Assembly: GCA_017379075.1 (NCBI GenBank)
Contig: JAFNXL010000012.1
Coordinates: 1-64,000 of the forward strand
Direction of reading: 5' to 3'
Origin: Bacteroidaceae bacterium
Lineage (GTDB): Bacteria; Bacteroidota; Bacteroidia; Bacteroidales; Bacteroidaceae
Length of the DNA: 64,000 nucleotides
The notes below the pieces were generated by a model that had not been told where the DNA came from, searched no databases, and worked only from the letters and a program-made list of their open reading frames with translations. Position 1 is the first letter of the stretch. The number at the start of each line of letters is the position of its first letter. Shown here one piece after another: positions 50,740 through 58,784 of the stretch. Both the position numbers and the translations under genes were made by a program.

Positions 50740-51594
50740 TCAACCTGCCAGTCCACCATCATCATCATCGTCCTCGCCCGTGTCTGGATCGGGATCGGGC
50801 GTAGGTTCCGGATCTGGCGTGGGAGTGGGTTCGGGTTCCGGTGTTGTGCCAGGATCGGGGTCTGATGTTCCGCCCGCAGAACTGCCGGACGATGAACCCG
50901 AATCGGGTTTGGTGAGCGAGATGAGGGCGTTCATCTGCGCTATGAACGATTCTATGGCCTCGCTGGGCTGCACAATGGCATAGGCGTTTACCGTCTGCAC
51001 AATCTCGGCATACTTGGCATCCACCTGCCGGCGCAGTGCCTCTGTGTCTATGTCCTTCTGCGGCAGGCGCTCCACCTCTTCCTGCAACTTCTCGGCCTGG
51101 GCCACCTCAAAAGCCGCATTGTATTGTGCCAGTGTGGCCACCTCTTCTGTGAGGTGCAGTGTGGCGATATGAGCCGATGCCGCCTCGCTGGCGAGCACGG
51201 ACAACAATCCTGCCACCTCGCGCGTCTCGGAGCGATAATCATGCCCACGAATGTTGCGGTAGGGCGACACCACGGCATCGAGCCACTGCGCAGAAGCCAG
51301 TTTGGCTGCGATGGGGGTTGTCAGATGAGCATTGATAATCTGCATAATTACGCCCAGAATGCTGTCGCGCACCTTGTCTTGCGTCTTAAGCGAAACGGTG
51401 CTCACGTATGCCGTTTGGCGCCGTACAATACCCGTTTCCTGTTCTACCAGTCCTCCGTATGCCGGCAGCAAAGCAGCTATGTGTAGCGCTTCGGCACCGG
51501 CCTTTGTCAAGAGATTGTAAGTCTGATAGTGAAAATCGCAATGGACTCCCAGATTGAGATTACTGAAGCCCATAATGTCAATTTGTTTTGCCAT
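50740..51594 (-). CDS. DUF6261 protein with Pro/acidic tail
   Basis: A 284-residue protein. Residues 1-225 match the DUF6261 pattern of helical cytoplasmic proteins in Bacteroidales (FSNLNLGVHCDFHYQTYNLL at 10-29, RDSILGVIMQII, RETREV-like and long helices to LISLTKPDSG). A Ser/Gly linker follows, then a low-complexity run of Pro-Asp/Pro-Thr pairs (about 240-270), ending DTGEDDDDDGGLAG. The last segment closely resembles the end of the HU-like protein at 20327-20902. The function of DUF6261 is unknown. It lies 5 nt after the 42-bp-repeat gene, on the same strand. Confidence 0.8.
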   Translation of the reverse strand: MAKQIDIMGFSNLNLGVHCDFHYQTYNLLTKAGAEALHIAALLPAYGGLVEQETGIVRRQTAYVSTVSLKTQDKVRDSILGVIMQIINAHLTTPIAAKLASAQWLDAVVSPYRNIRGHDYRSETREVAGLLSVLASEAASAHIATLHLTEEVATLAQYNAAFEVAQAEKLQEEVERLPQKDIDTEALRRQVDAKYAEIVQTVNAYAIVQPSEAIESFIAQMNALISLTKPDSGSSSGSSAGGTSDPDPGTTPEPEPTPTPDPEPTPDPDPDTGEDDDDDGGLAG

Positions 51595-51599
51595 AATTC

Positions 51600-51902
51600 T
51601 TATTTTTTACCTTGTGAATGATTTGGCCGGGTGAATAAACGTTTTTTCTCGTCATCCGATCCCTCGGAAAGGGCGAATAAACGTTTTTTCTCGTCGTCCG
51701 ACCCCTCGGAAAGGGCGAATAAACGTTTTTTCTCGTCGTCCGACCCTTCGGAAAGGGCGAATAAACGTTTTTTCATGTCGTCCGACCCCTCGGAAAGGGC
51801 GAATAAACGTTTTTTCATGTCGTCCGACCCCTCGGAAAGGGCGAATAAACGTTTTTTCACGTCATCCGACCCCTCGGGAGGCTTCTCAAAACGTTTTTTC
51901 AC
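51600..51902 (-). CDS. 14-residue tandem repeat protein
   Basis: A 100-residue protein made almost only of the unit EGSDDxKKRLFALS, repeated six times, where x is V, M, M, E, E, E in order. It is framed by MKKRFEKPP and TRPNHSQGKK. Each unit has a helix-like basic KKRLF and an acidic SDD. The frame starts with GTG at 51902 and ends 5 nt before the DUF6261 ATG. The repeat DNA (42 bp) is nearly identical between units, so it expanded recently. The opposite strand is also open over the repeats (51631-52068, units of KRFFSSSDPSERAN); the minus strand is preferred because of the adjoining gene. No similar family is known to me. Confidence 0.55.
   Translation of the reverse strand: MKKRFEKPPEGSDDVKKRLFALSEGSDDMKKRLFALSEGSDDMKKRLFALSEGSDDEKKRLFALSEGSDDEKKRLFALSEGSDDEKKRLFTRPNHSQGKK
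51631..51882. repeat. 42-bp minisatellite, six units plus a partial one
   Basis: Six head-to-tail 42-bp units (51631, 51673, 51715, 51757, 51799, 51841), each with AATAAACGTTTTTTC, the palindrome AAACGTTT, and CCCTCGGAAAGG. A partial unit with AAACGTTTTTTCACGT follows at about 51889-51904. Differences between units are one to three bases. There are no unique spacers, so this is not a CRISPR array. Because 42 is divisible by three, copy-number change keeps both strands in frame. Confidence 0.92.
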
Positions 51903-52030
51903 GTTCCAGCTGGTTGCTTTCTCTTTCTCTGGTGCCGCGCTGCACTCCCCTGCTCCTTTCGACAGACTTGGCGGCGGGTTTTACATATATTTTCAGTTGT
52001 GTGGGCCGGTGAAGGCTCACGGCTCTTTCG

Positions 52031-53428
52031 TCAGTAAAGCGTCTTCAGTCCCTCCCAGTCGGCAATGACGAGCTTGTCGCCCTTCTGGAAATAGAACTTT
52101 CCGCCATTGCTCTTCAGCAAGGTGGCATCGGTGCGGATGCGGTGCTGTGTGCGGCATTCGCCATCCAGCCATCGGATTTCCATCGCCGAACCGTCCATTC
52201 TGCCCACCAGAAATCCGGAGGCAGACTGTGCCAAAGGGCTGTACACCCGGGCGGAGGGGATGATGCCCACCTGGCGCAGCGAAGCGTCCACCTGCACAAC
52301 ATCACCGTTGGAGGAGTCCAAGGGAAGGGGGTTTCCGAAGGCAGAAAGACGGGTGAACGACTTTCCGTCCTCGCTCATTGCAAAGAGGTCGTTATCCAGG
52401 AAGGACAACATCTTGCCCAGCAGGTTCTCTTCCCATTCCTTGGGGAAATAGTCCAGACGATAGTTTTCGCCCGTCCGCTTGTTGAACGCGGCAAAGAATG
52501 GCTTGCCGAATCTGACCCACTGGTCGCCTAGCACACCGCAACCCTCGTTCAGCATGAACAGGGTGTCGCCCTTGCAGCAGATCTGTGCACAGGCTGCCGT
52601 GTTTTTTGGGAAATCATAACGCCACACTTCGTTCAGGTTGTTGTCCAGACAAAACAGATGGTCTTTGTCAGACATATAGATTCTGTTGTCCTCGATAAGC
52701 ACATTTGAGCGGAGGTTTCCCACCTTCTTCTGGTCCAATCCGAGCGGTACGACAGGCGCAACAGTCGTTCTAAACAGAGCTTTTGTTGCAGCAAGACCAA
52801 GCATTCCTCCAGCCATGCGTGCAGCATCAAATATCATTTGGGATGCGACGGTCTTTGTTTTGTAATTCTTCACATTTCCGCTCTTGGCATCGAGCAGGCA
52901 GACGTTCAGCCCTGCCAGCAGGAGCGTATCTCCGTTCCAGCGCTCGGCATGCGCCCATGAGGATTTCTTCAGCTTGGTCTTCCACAGTTCCCTGCCATCG
53001 AACAGGCTGAAGCACTTGAGGCTGCCGCCCTTCTCCGTCTGATAGCCGAAGAGCAGGTCGTTGGCCACGTCATATTGTTCGGGATAGGTCTTGAACCGAT
53101 GGATGATGTCTCCCGTCTTGAAGTCGTACAGGCGGGTATCGTTCTCGCTGGAATAGAGCACGCCGTTGTTGGTCAGCCTCACCTCATCGGTCAGGTAGTT
53201 CAACTCGTGTACCCATAGCGGCTTGCCCGTCTTCATGTCAACCACGCAGAAATCGCCGCGCTCCACCGCCTTGTCGCCATAGGTGGATCTTGTCAGCATC
53301 AACAGATAGGGCTGGTTCGGACTGGTCTCTATGCCATAGAACTTTTCGGGCAAAGGTATCGTTTGTGTTTCTTGCGCACCGGCAGTAATCGCCAGCAGAC
53401 AAAGCAAAAAGGAAAGAATATTTTTCAT
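52031..53428 (-). CDS. Exported PQQ-like beta-propeller protein
   Basis: A 465-residue protein. The ATG at 53428 starts a signal peptide (MKNILSFLLCLLAITAGAQ); the longer frame to 53470 adds an unlikely N-terminus. The rest shows repeated propeller blades with turn motifs of the PQQ-binding-like class (DMKTGKPLWVHEL, YDFKTGDIIHRF, FSLFDGRELWKTKL, CLDNNLNEVWRYDF). No dehydrogenase residues are obvious, so it is more likely a scaffold or binding propeller than an enzyme. Upstream (53429-54113) is a gene-free stretch with hairpins and heptamer arrays. Confidence 0.75.
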   Translation of the reverse strand: MKNILSFLLCLLAITAGAQETQTIPLPEKFYGIETSPNQPYLLMLTRSTYGDKAVERGDFCVVDMKTGKPLWVHELNYLTDEVRLTNNGVLYSSENDTRLYDFKTGDIIHRFKTYPEQYDVANDLLFGYQTEKGGSLKCFSLFDGRELWKTKLKKSSWAHAERWNGDTLLLAGLNVCLLDAKSGNVKNYKTKTVASQMIFDAARMAGGMLGLAATKALFRTTVAPVVPLGLDQKKVGNLRSNVLIEDNRIYMSDKDHLFCLDNNLNEVWRYDFPKNTAACAQICCKGDTLFMLNEGCGVLGDQWVRFGKPFFAAFNKRTGENYRLDYFPKEWEENLLGKMLSFLDNDLFAMSEDGKSFTRLSAFGNPLPLDSSNGDVVQVDASLRQVGIIPSARVYSPLAQSASGFLVGRMDGSAMEIRWLDGECRTQHRIRTDATLLKSNGGKFYFQKGDKLVIADWEGLKTLY

Positions 53429-53770
53429 GTTGAATATTGTTTTAGTTGGACATTTGTGCTGCACCCCCATTAGGTTAAATCCGGTGCAGGCTTTGGCATC
53501 TGTAGGGAAGGAAGAAAGACACAGTCCGGGCTTCTTGCCCGTCCTTTATTGCGGCTTAATCTACTTGCTTGCTTGCTTGTATTATTTTATCTGACATTTG
53601 CAAATATTTTAAGGGTTATTTTCACCTTTTACCGGTACAAATTTAACGATAATATCCGAGATACGGCACAACTGACGGAGAAAATATTAAGGGTGGTTTA
53701 AAAATTCTGGATTTAAGTTTTTTACCTATTCTGGTGTTCTCCGTTTCGGCCGCTTTTCGTTCAGACGCTT

Positions 53771-53791
53771 TCACTCAATGCTCAATGCTCA
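53771..53791 (-). repeat. TGAGNNN heptamer array (3 units)
   Basis: Minus strand 53791-53771: TGAGCAT, TGAGCAT, TGAGTGA. Shortest of the six arrays; it adjoins the hairpin cluster to its right. Confidence 0.65.
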
Positions 53792-53829
53792 CAACCGTTT
53801 GGAAGACGGGAAGCCCGAAGGGCGAATAG

Positions 53830-53977
53830 CCGCGGGTTCTTGAACCCGTGGAATAATTGGCAAGATAAAGAAATGGCGTCTGCAAAGACGCGGACGTGCG
53901 GTGAGGGTTGCCGTTCCGCGTCTTCCAGACGCCATTATTATGTAGTCATAAAAAACCGAGGGCTTAAAAGCCCCCGG
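53830..53977. repeat. Cluster of three palindromic hairpins (REP-like)
   Basis: Hairpin 1: CCGCGGGTTC (53830-53839), TT, GAACCCGTGG (53842-53851). Hairpin 2, nested: AATGGCGTCT (53872-53881) with AGACGCCATT (53927-53936), enclosing AAGACGCGGA (53885-53894) with TCCGCGTCTT (53915-53924). Hairpin 3: CCGAGGGCT (53956-53964) with AGCCCCCGG (53969-53977). Each is a different sequence but of the same build, with A/T-rich spacers. The gene-free stretch 53429-54113 consists of these, two heptamer arrays and the upstream region of the propeller gene. Confidence 0.75.
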
Positions 53978-54007
53978 CTATTCATTTCCACGTCTTCCAG
54001 ACGTTCT

Positions 54008-54042
54008 TGAGTAGTGAGCAGTGAGTTGTGAGCATTGAGCTT
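54008..54042 (+). repeat. TGAGNNN heptamer array (5 units)
   Basis: Plus strand units TGAGTAG, TGAGCAG, TGAGTTG, TGAGCAT, TGAGCTT. It faces a second array of opposite orientation (54116-54074), so the pair can form an imperfect inverted repeat. Confidence 0.78.
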
Positions 54043-54073
54043 CTTCTGAACTTTTGTTCTTTTGTCAAAACAA

Positions 54074-54116
54074 TGACTCACAACTCATCGCTCATTGCTC
54101 ATCGCTCAAAGGCTCA
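54074..54116 (-). repeat. TGAGNNN heptamer array (6 units), starting at a stop codon
   Basis: Minus strand from 54116: TGAGCCT, one extra T, TGAGCGA, TGAGCAA, TGAGCGA, TGAGTTG, TGAGTCA. The first TGA is the stop codon of the small membrane protein gene (54114-54116), as at 12328. Confidence 0.8.
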
Positions 54117-54491
54117 ACGCTTCTCCCCTTTTCTGCGGGCAAGCAAAAGCGTGGCGCCGTCGTGCAGGAAGATGACCAGCAACGTGGCAAGGAAAATGTA
54201 GAGTGCCTGGCGCATGAGGATGCGGGGAAAATAGGCAATGCGGGCCTCATAGACCTGATCGCCTGTGGCGCCGCCACGGATGGAATCGGCCACGGCTGGA
54301 AGGTCGGTTGCCAGGTCGGCATCGTACCGCCATCCGCCCAAAGGCTCTTCCATGGTTATCCCTATGCCTTCCTTGGCACGTGTGTCCACGGGCTTCTGCG
54401 TCAAGCCGATGAAAGCCGACCATACGAGGGGCAGGGCAAGCAGGAGCACCAGTCGGCGGAGAAGACCCTTCTTGTTATAGAGTTGATTCAT
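54114..54491 (-). CDS. Small two-TM membrane protein in the sulfonation cluster
   Basis: A 125-residue protein with a basic N-terminus, TM1 at about 12-30 (LLRRLVLLLALPLVWSAFIG), a periplasmic-type loop of about 60 residues, and TM2 at about 95-113 ending in LARRKGEKR. Both ends are basic, so both are probably cytoplasmic. No known family to me. It follows the sulfotransferase gene by 18 nt and is the last gene of the cluster; a role in presenting or exporting the sulfonated product is inference. Confidence 0.7.
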   Translation of the reverse strand: MNQLYNKKGLLRRLVLLLALPLVWSAFIGLTQKPVDTRAKEGIGITMEEPLGGWRYDADLATDLPAVADSIRGGATGDQVYEARIAYFPRILMRQALYIFLATLLVIFLHDGATLLLARRKGEKR

Positions 54492-54509
54492 GATTGCTGC
54501 TGTTTTGCG

Positions 54510-55619
54510 TCAAAGACGTTCGTATCCCCACTCGTCGAGCACCTCGCCCCAGTGTTCGTTCACCAGGCTCACGGTACGGGGGTCATAGGCATACTTGTTC
54601 TTCTTGTATCCCTTCTTGCCGCCAATGTAAGCGGAGATGGCGGGGTGCGCCTCTTCCCATCCCGGCAATTCCAAGTCGCGGTACATGCGCTTGGTCATGC
54701 CCAGGGCGTCCTGCTCAATGTCCTCGAAACGCACCTCGAAGAGATGGCCTTCGGGGATGTGCTTCTTCTGTTCCTGATAGGCGCGGTAGAGGTCCATGTA
54801 GATGCGCAGGATGTTCTGTTCCATCTGCTCCACGCTGATGGTGTTGAGCTGCAGAGGCTTGATGGTGTTGAGGAAAAAGTTGCGCGTGCTCTCAAAGACG
54901 GTGTAGGGGTTGCGCATGAGGTAGATGAAGCGGGCCTGGGGATACATTTCCAACAGCGCCTTCACACGTCCGGTGTGCGGCGGATTCTTGCTGAGATACT
55001 GTGTGCCGCCAGTGTTCCAGAGGGAGAGCTTCACCACACGGTCAAAGGCTTCCTTGAAGGCCTGCAGCTCCTCGGGGGTGATGTCCTTGAAGGTGAGGAA
55101 GCGGTCGGCATATTCCTGCATGCGTTCGGGGAAGAACCAGAAGTTGTAATAGTTGAAGGGGCAGGAATTGTTTATGGCAAATTCCTCTTCCTGTGGCAGG
55201 TCGGGCGCCAGTTCCATGTTGTCCGTGGGGCGCTTGTCCGGCATGAGCCATCCCATGGTGGGCTTGAAAAGGCCTTGCAGGGACATCATGAAATGGGGGA
55301 ACACGGTCTGATAGGTGGTGGTGTAGCCGAAATGCTTGTCCTGCGCAAAGATGTTGTGCAGGAAGGTGGTTCCGCTGCGCCAGTGGCCCAGGATGAAGAG
55401 CGGGTCATGTTCGAGCGGCTTGTCTGCCAATTCTTTGCGGTATTTGCGCTCCTGCAATCCGGAGCATGTGCTGAGCAGACGGCAGATACACTTTGTGAGA
55501 ATGTACTTGGTACGCTTCTGGGGAATGACGTGCTGGCCGCGCATAACGGTCTTGAACGTGTGCCAGTCTGCACCCACCAATGTATTTACGGGGAGTTTGC
55601 TAAATTCTAATAATCCCAT
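54510..55619 (-). CDS. PAPS-dependent sulfotransferase family protein
   Basis: A 369-residue cytosolic sulfotransferase that transfers sulfonate from PAPS to an acceptor. The 5'-phosphosulfate loop is GHWRSGTTFLHN (78-89). The 3'-phosphate site is in RFIYLMRNPYTVFESTRNFF, with the conserved Arg and Ser. FEVRFEDIEQDALG and a C-terminal RTVSLVNEHWGEVL follow the family. It lies directly downstream of cysN (12 nt). Linked cysC-cysD-cysN genes, an SLC13 permease and this class of sulfotransferase is the arrangement of the Bacteroides thetaiotaomicron steroid/cholesterol sulfotransferase locus (BT0416 region), as I recall it. The acceptor here cannot be read from the sequence. Confidence 0.87.
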   Translation of the reverse strand: MGLLEFSKLPVNTLVGADWHTFKTVMRGQHVIPQKRTKYILTKCICRLLSTCSGLQERKYRKELADKPLEHDPLFILGHWRSGTTFLHNIFAQDKHFGYTTTYQTVFPHFMMSLQGLFKPTMGWLMPDKRPTDNMELAPDLPQEEEFAINNSCPFNYYNFWFFPERMQEYADRFLTFKDITPEELQAFKEAFDRVVKLSLWNTGGTQYLSKNPPHTGRVKALLEMYPQARFIYLMRNPYTVFESTRNFFLNTIKPLQLNTISVEQMEQNILRIYMDLYRAYQEQKKHIPEGHLFEVRFEDIEQDALGMTKRMYRDLELPGWEEAHPAISAYIGGKKGYKKNKYAYDPRTVSLVNEHWGEVLDEWGYERL

Positions 55620-55631
55620 GAATGTCTTTCG

Positions 55632-57062
55632 TTATTTGATAATCTTGATTTCCAGACCCTGGCGTGAGAGTTCCTTCACCACCTTCTCAACCACCTGTTG
55701 CTGCTCGGCAGTGATACCCAGCTTGGTGAGGTCGAGCACGGGCAACGCGTCATACGCCTCGTCGTTGTCCTCAATGGGGCGTACAATCATACCCACAGCA
55801 CTGGTGTTGTTGGTGATGGGGTCAATGAGGACGAAGTTTCCGGTAGCGCGGTTCTGCGCATAGGAATCGAAGAAGAGTGTCTTGGCGGTGGTGATGCGCA
55901 CGCTGGCAATCTCGTTGAGGCGCAAGTCGGCTCCTTCAAGATGCTCCATGGTGTTCACATCCACGCGGAAGTCCACAGCATCCACCGTGGCGCGGGTGGT
56001 GTTGGTGTTGTGCTTGAGGAAGAACTGCTTGCCGCGGTTCATGGGTTCCTCATCCATCCACACCAGCATGGTCTCGAAGCGGCGTCCAATGTGGGGCAGG
56101 TTGTCGGGATGAACCAACATCTCGCCGCGCGAAATATCAATCTCGTCCTCCAAGGTGAGTGTTACGCACTGGGGGCAGAAGGCTTCCTGCAACTCGCCCT
56201 CGTAGGTGACGATGCTCTTTACACGACTGCGTTTCAAGCTGGGCAGCGCCACAATCTCGTCGCCCTTGCGCACCACGCCACTGGCAATCTTGGCACAGAA
56301 GCCGCGGAAGTCCAGATTGGGACGCAGCACATACTGCACGGGGTAGCGGAAATCCTGCATGTTGCGGTCCAGATGGATGGGCACGTTCTCCAGAAAATCG
56401 AGCAGCGAGGGACCCTCGTACCAGGGCGTGCGCTGGCTTTTCTCCACCACGTTGTCGCCATCGAGCGCACTCAGGGGGAAGCAGGTTACATCTTCTATAC
56501 CCAGGCGCGAGGTCAGTTCCAAATACTCGTCCGTGATGGCCTTGAACACCTTCTCATCAAACTGCACAAGGTCCATCTTGTTTACCGCCAGCACAATGTG
56601 CTTGATGCCCAAAAGGCTCACCAGATAGGTGTGGCGGCGGGTCTGTGTGATGACACCGGTGCGGGCATCCACCAGAATGATGGCCAGATTGGCTGTAGAG
56701 CCACCGGTAATCATGTTGCGGGTGTACTGCTCATGCCCGGGAGTGTCGGCAATGATAAACTTGCGGGCATTGGTGCTGAAGTAGCGGTAAGCCACGTCAA
56801 TGGTGATGCCCTCCTCGCGCTCGGCCTTCAGTCCGTCAAGCAGCAGGGCATAGTCAATCTGTCCTGCACCGGCATTGCCCACCCTCTTGCTGTCGCGTTC
56901 CAGGGCGGTGAGCTGGTCCTCATAGAGTTTCTTGCTGTCGAAAAGCAGACGTCCAATCAGCGTGCTCTTTCCGTCATCGACACTGCCCGCGGTGAGCAGT
57001 CGAAGCAAATCCTTTTTCTCGTCGGCATCAAGAAATGCCTTTATATCCAATGATTTGTCCAT
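55632..57062 (-). CDS. cysN: Sulfate adenylyltransferase subunit 1 (GTPase)
   Basis: A 476-residue EF-Tu-like GTPase that couples GTP hydrolysis to adenosine-5'-phosphosulfate formation by CysD. G1 loop [10 protein letters not shown] (25-34), then [15 protein letters not shown] (G2), [12 protein letters not shown] (G3), NKMDLVQFD (G4) and SALDGDNVV (G5), and C-terminal beta domains. No CysC fusion at the C-terminus, which agrees with the separate cysC gene in the cluster. It lies between cysD (42-nt gap) and the sulfotransferase. Confidence 0.95.
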   Translation of the reverse strand: MDKSLDIKAFLDADEKKDLLRLLTAGSVDDGKSTLIGRLLFDSKKLYEDQLTALERDSKRVGNAGAGQIDYALLLDGLKAEREEGITIDVAYRYFSTNARKFIIADTPGHEQYTRNMITGGSTANLAIILVDARTGVITQTRRHTYLVSLLGIKHIVLAVNKMDLVQFDEKVFKAITDEYLELTSRLGIEDVTCFPLSALDGDNVVEKSQRTPWYEGPSLLDFLENVPIHLDRNMQDFRYPVQYVLRPNLDFRGFCAKIASGVVRKGDEIVALPSLKRSRVKSIVTYEGELQEAFCPQCVTLTLEDEIDISRGEMLVHPDNLPHIGRRFETMLVWMDEEPMNRGKQFFLKHNTNTTRATVDAVDFRVDVNTMEHLEGADLRLNEIASVRITTAKTLFFDSYAQNRATGNFVLIDPITNNTSAVGMIVRPIEDNDEAYDALPVLDLTKLGITAEQQQVVEKVVKELSRQGLEIKIIK

Positions 57063-57104
57063 AAAATATCCTTATCCGAATGGAATGTACTTGATGTTGT
57101 GTGA

Positions 57105-58013
57105 TTAAAAATAGCCCTCGCGCTTCTTCTGCTCCATGCTGGCTTCCTGGTCGAAATCAATCACTCGCGTGGTGCGCTCGCTCTTGGTGGTGGTCATCAT
57201 CTCCTCCACAATCTCCTCAATGGTGGCAGCCTCGCTCTCCACCGCGCCGGTCAGCGGCCAGCAGCCCAATGTGCGGAAACGCACCATGCGGTTCTTCACC
57301 TGGGGCAGCAGTTCCTTGGGCAGACGATCGTCATCGGCCATAATCAGGTTGCCGTCAATCTCCACACAGGGACGTTCCTTGGCATAGTAAAGGGGAACGA
57401 TGGGAATGTTTTCCAGACGGATGTACTGCCAAATGTCCAGTTCGGTCCAATTGCTCAGAGGGAACACACGGATGCTCTCTCCCTTGTGTACGCGGCTGTT
57501 GTAGATGTCCCACAGTTCGGGACGCTGGTTCTTGGGATCCCACTGCTGGAACTGGTCGCGGAAGGAGAAGATACGTTCCTTGGCACGGGATTTCTCCTCG
57601 TCGCGGCGCGCACCGCCGAAAGCGGCATCGAACTTGTGCTTGTTCAGCGCGTCCAGCAAAGCCTTGGTCTTCATCAGGTCGGTGTGCACCTTGCTGCCGT
57701 GGGTAAAGGGCCCCACTCCGGCGTTGAAAGCCTCTTCGTTGCTTTCCACAATGAGGTTCCAGCCATATTTCTTGGCATAACTGTCGCGGAATTCAATCAT
57801 CTCGCGGAATTTCCAGCGCGAATCGATGTGCATCAGGGGGAAAGGCACCTTGCCAGGCGCAAAAGCCTTTTCGGCCAGGCGCACCATTACGCTGCTGTCC
57901 TTACCGATACTGTAAAGCATCACGGGATTTTCAAATTCGGCAGCAACCTCGCGTATAATATGTATACTCTCTGCCTCGAGTTCTTGAAGATGTGATATGT
58001 TATATGTTGACAT
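57105..58013 (-). CDS. cysD: Sulfate adenylyltransferase subunit 2
   Basis: A 302-residue catalytic subunit that makes APS from sulfate and ATP. I start at [10 protein letters not shown] (58013); the frame extends to 58052 but adds an unlikely basic N-terminus. The PP-loop is SIGKDSSVM (35-43) and family blocks [38 protein letters not shown] (in pieces) and [13 protein letters not shown] are intact. It is separated from cysC by 67 nt. Confidence 0.95.
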   Translation of the reverse strand: MSTYNISHLQELEAESIHIIREVAAEFENPVMLYSIGKDSSVMVRLAEKAFAPGKVPFPLMHIDSRWKFREMIEFRDSYAKKYGWNLIVESNEEAFNAGVGPFTHGSKVHTDLMKTKALLDALNKHKFDAAFGGARRDEEKSRAKERIFSFRDQFQQWDPKNQRPELWDIYNSRVHKGESIRVFPLSNWTELDIWQYIRLENIPIVPLYYAKERPCVEIDGNLIMADDDRLPKELLPQVKNRMVRFRTLGCWPLTGAVESEAATIEEIVEEMMTTTKSERTTRVIDFDQEASMEQKKREGYF

Positions 58014-58080
58014 AATGATAAATATTTTCCTTTTATCGAGATATTGCGGCACCCCCCTATGAAAGTGGCGCCATAAGGAT

Positions 58081-58677
58081 TCAGAGTTTTGACTTGGCCA
58101 ATATCAACTGGAGCACTTTGTCCACACTTTCCTGAAGGGACAGGACGCTGGTGTCAATGTCCAAATCGGGAGACAAGGGAGCCTCAAAGGGAGCGCTTAC
58201 TCCGGTAAAATCCTTCACCTCACCACGACGGGCACGGGCATAAAGTCCCTTTACATCCCTGCGTTCACATTCCTCTATGGGAGTGCTCACAAAAATTTCC
58301 AGAAAATCCTCGCCACCCACTATCTCACGAGCCATGCGGCGTATGTCGCGGGTAGGGCTGACAAAGCAGGCCAGCGTAACCACACCCGTCTGGACAAACA
58401 GTTTTCCAATCTCGGCAATGCGGCGGATATTCTCGGTGCGGTCTTCGGCGGAAAATCCCAAATTGTTATTGATACCGGCACGGATGTTATCACCATCCAA
58501 AATACGGCACAAAATGCCACGGGAATGCAACTCGCGTTCAAGCCCAAGCGCAACCGTACTCTTTCCGCTTCCGCTCAAACCCGTAAACCAGACCAATACA
58601 CCGCGCTGACGGAGAAGATTCTCCTTGTCAGAACGGCTCATCATTTTATCATAAATGGGATATATATTCTCGGCCAT
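58081..58677 (-). CDS. cysC: Adenylylsulfate kinase
   Basis: A 198-residue kinase that converts APS to PAPS, the sulfotransferase donor. P-loop GLSGSGKST (33-41), [26 protein letters not shown] (in pieces: the APS lid), and [14 protein letters not shown] and [32 protein letters not shown] (in pieces) complete the family. With CysD/CysN it makes a full PAPS supply line. No PAPS reductase (CysH) or sulfite reductase is present in the window, so the pathway here leads to sulfonation, not to cysteine. Confidence 0.95.
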   Translation of the reverse strand: MAENIYPIYDKMMSRSDKENLLRQRGVLVWFTGLSGSGKSTVALGLERELHSRGILCRILDGDNIRAGINNNLGFSAEDRTENIRRIAEIGKLFVQTGVVTLACFVSPTRDIRRMAREIVGGEDFLEIFVSTPIEECERRDVKGLYARARRGEVKDFTGVSAPFEAPLSPDLDIDTSVLSLQESVDKVLQLILAKSKL

Positions 58678-58706
58678 AATTATCTTCTTTTTTTACAATT
58701 TAGCTG

Positions 58707-58714
58707 CAAAATTA
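58707..58714 (-). promoter_or_regulatory. -7 box of the cysC-led transcript
   Basis: Minus strand TAATTTTG (58714-58707), 30 nt before the cysC ATG. No clear -33 TTTG at 19-21 nt. The 107-nt gap to the SLC13 gene gives the kinase and genes after it a separate start. Confidence 0.5.
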
Positions 58715-58784
58715 GCTAAAAATATTGACTTAATTACACATAGCGATAAAAAAGACCAAAAAGAGAGACAATTACGCACCACCC

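Noticed and set aside
51631..51882. Possible CRISPR array
   Set aside because: Units are contiguous 42-bp repeats without unique spacers.
51631..52068. Plus-strand ORF of 145 codons across the 42-bp repeats
   Set aside because: The repeat length keeps both strands open; its 3' part runs antisense into the propeller gene end, while the minus-strand frame ends 5 nt before DUF6261. It is kept only as an open question in the findings.
54054..57053. Plus-strand ORFs of 518 and 451 codons
   Set aside because: They are antisense shadows of the sulfotransferase and cysN genes, which have full motifs.
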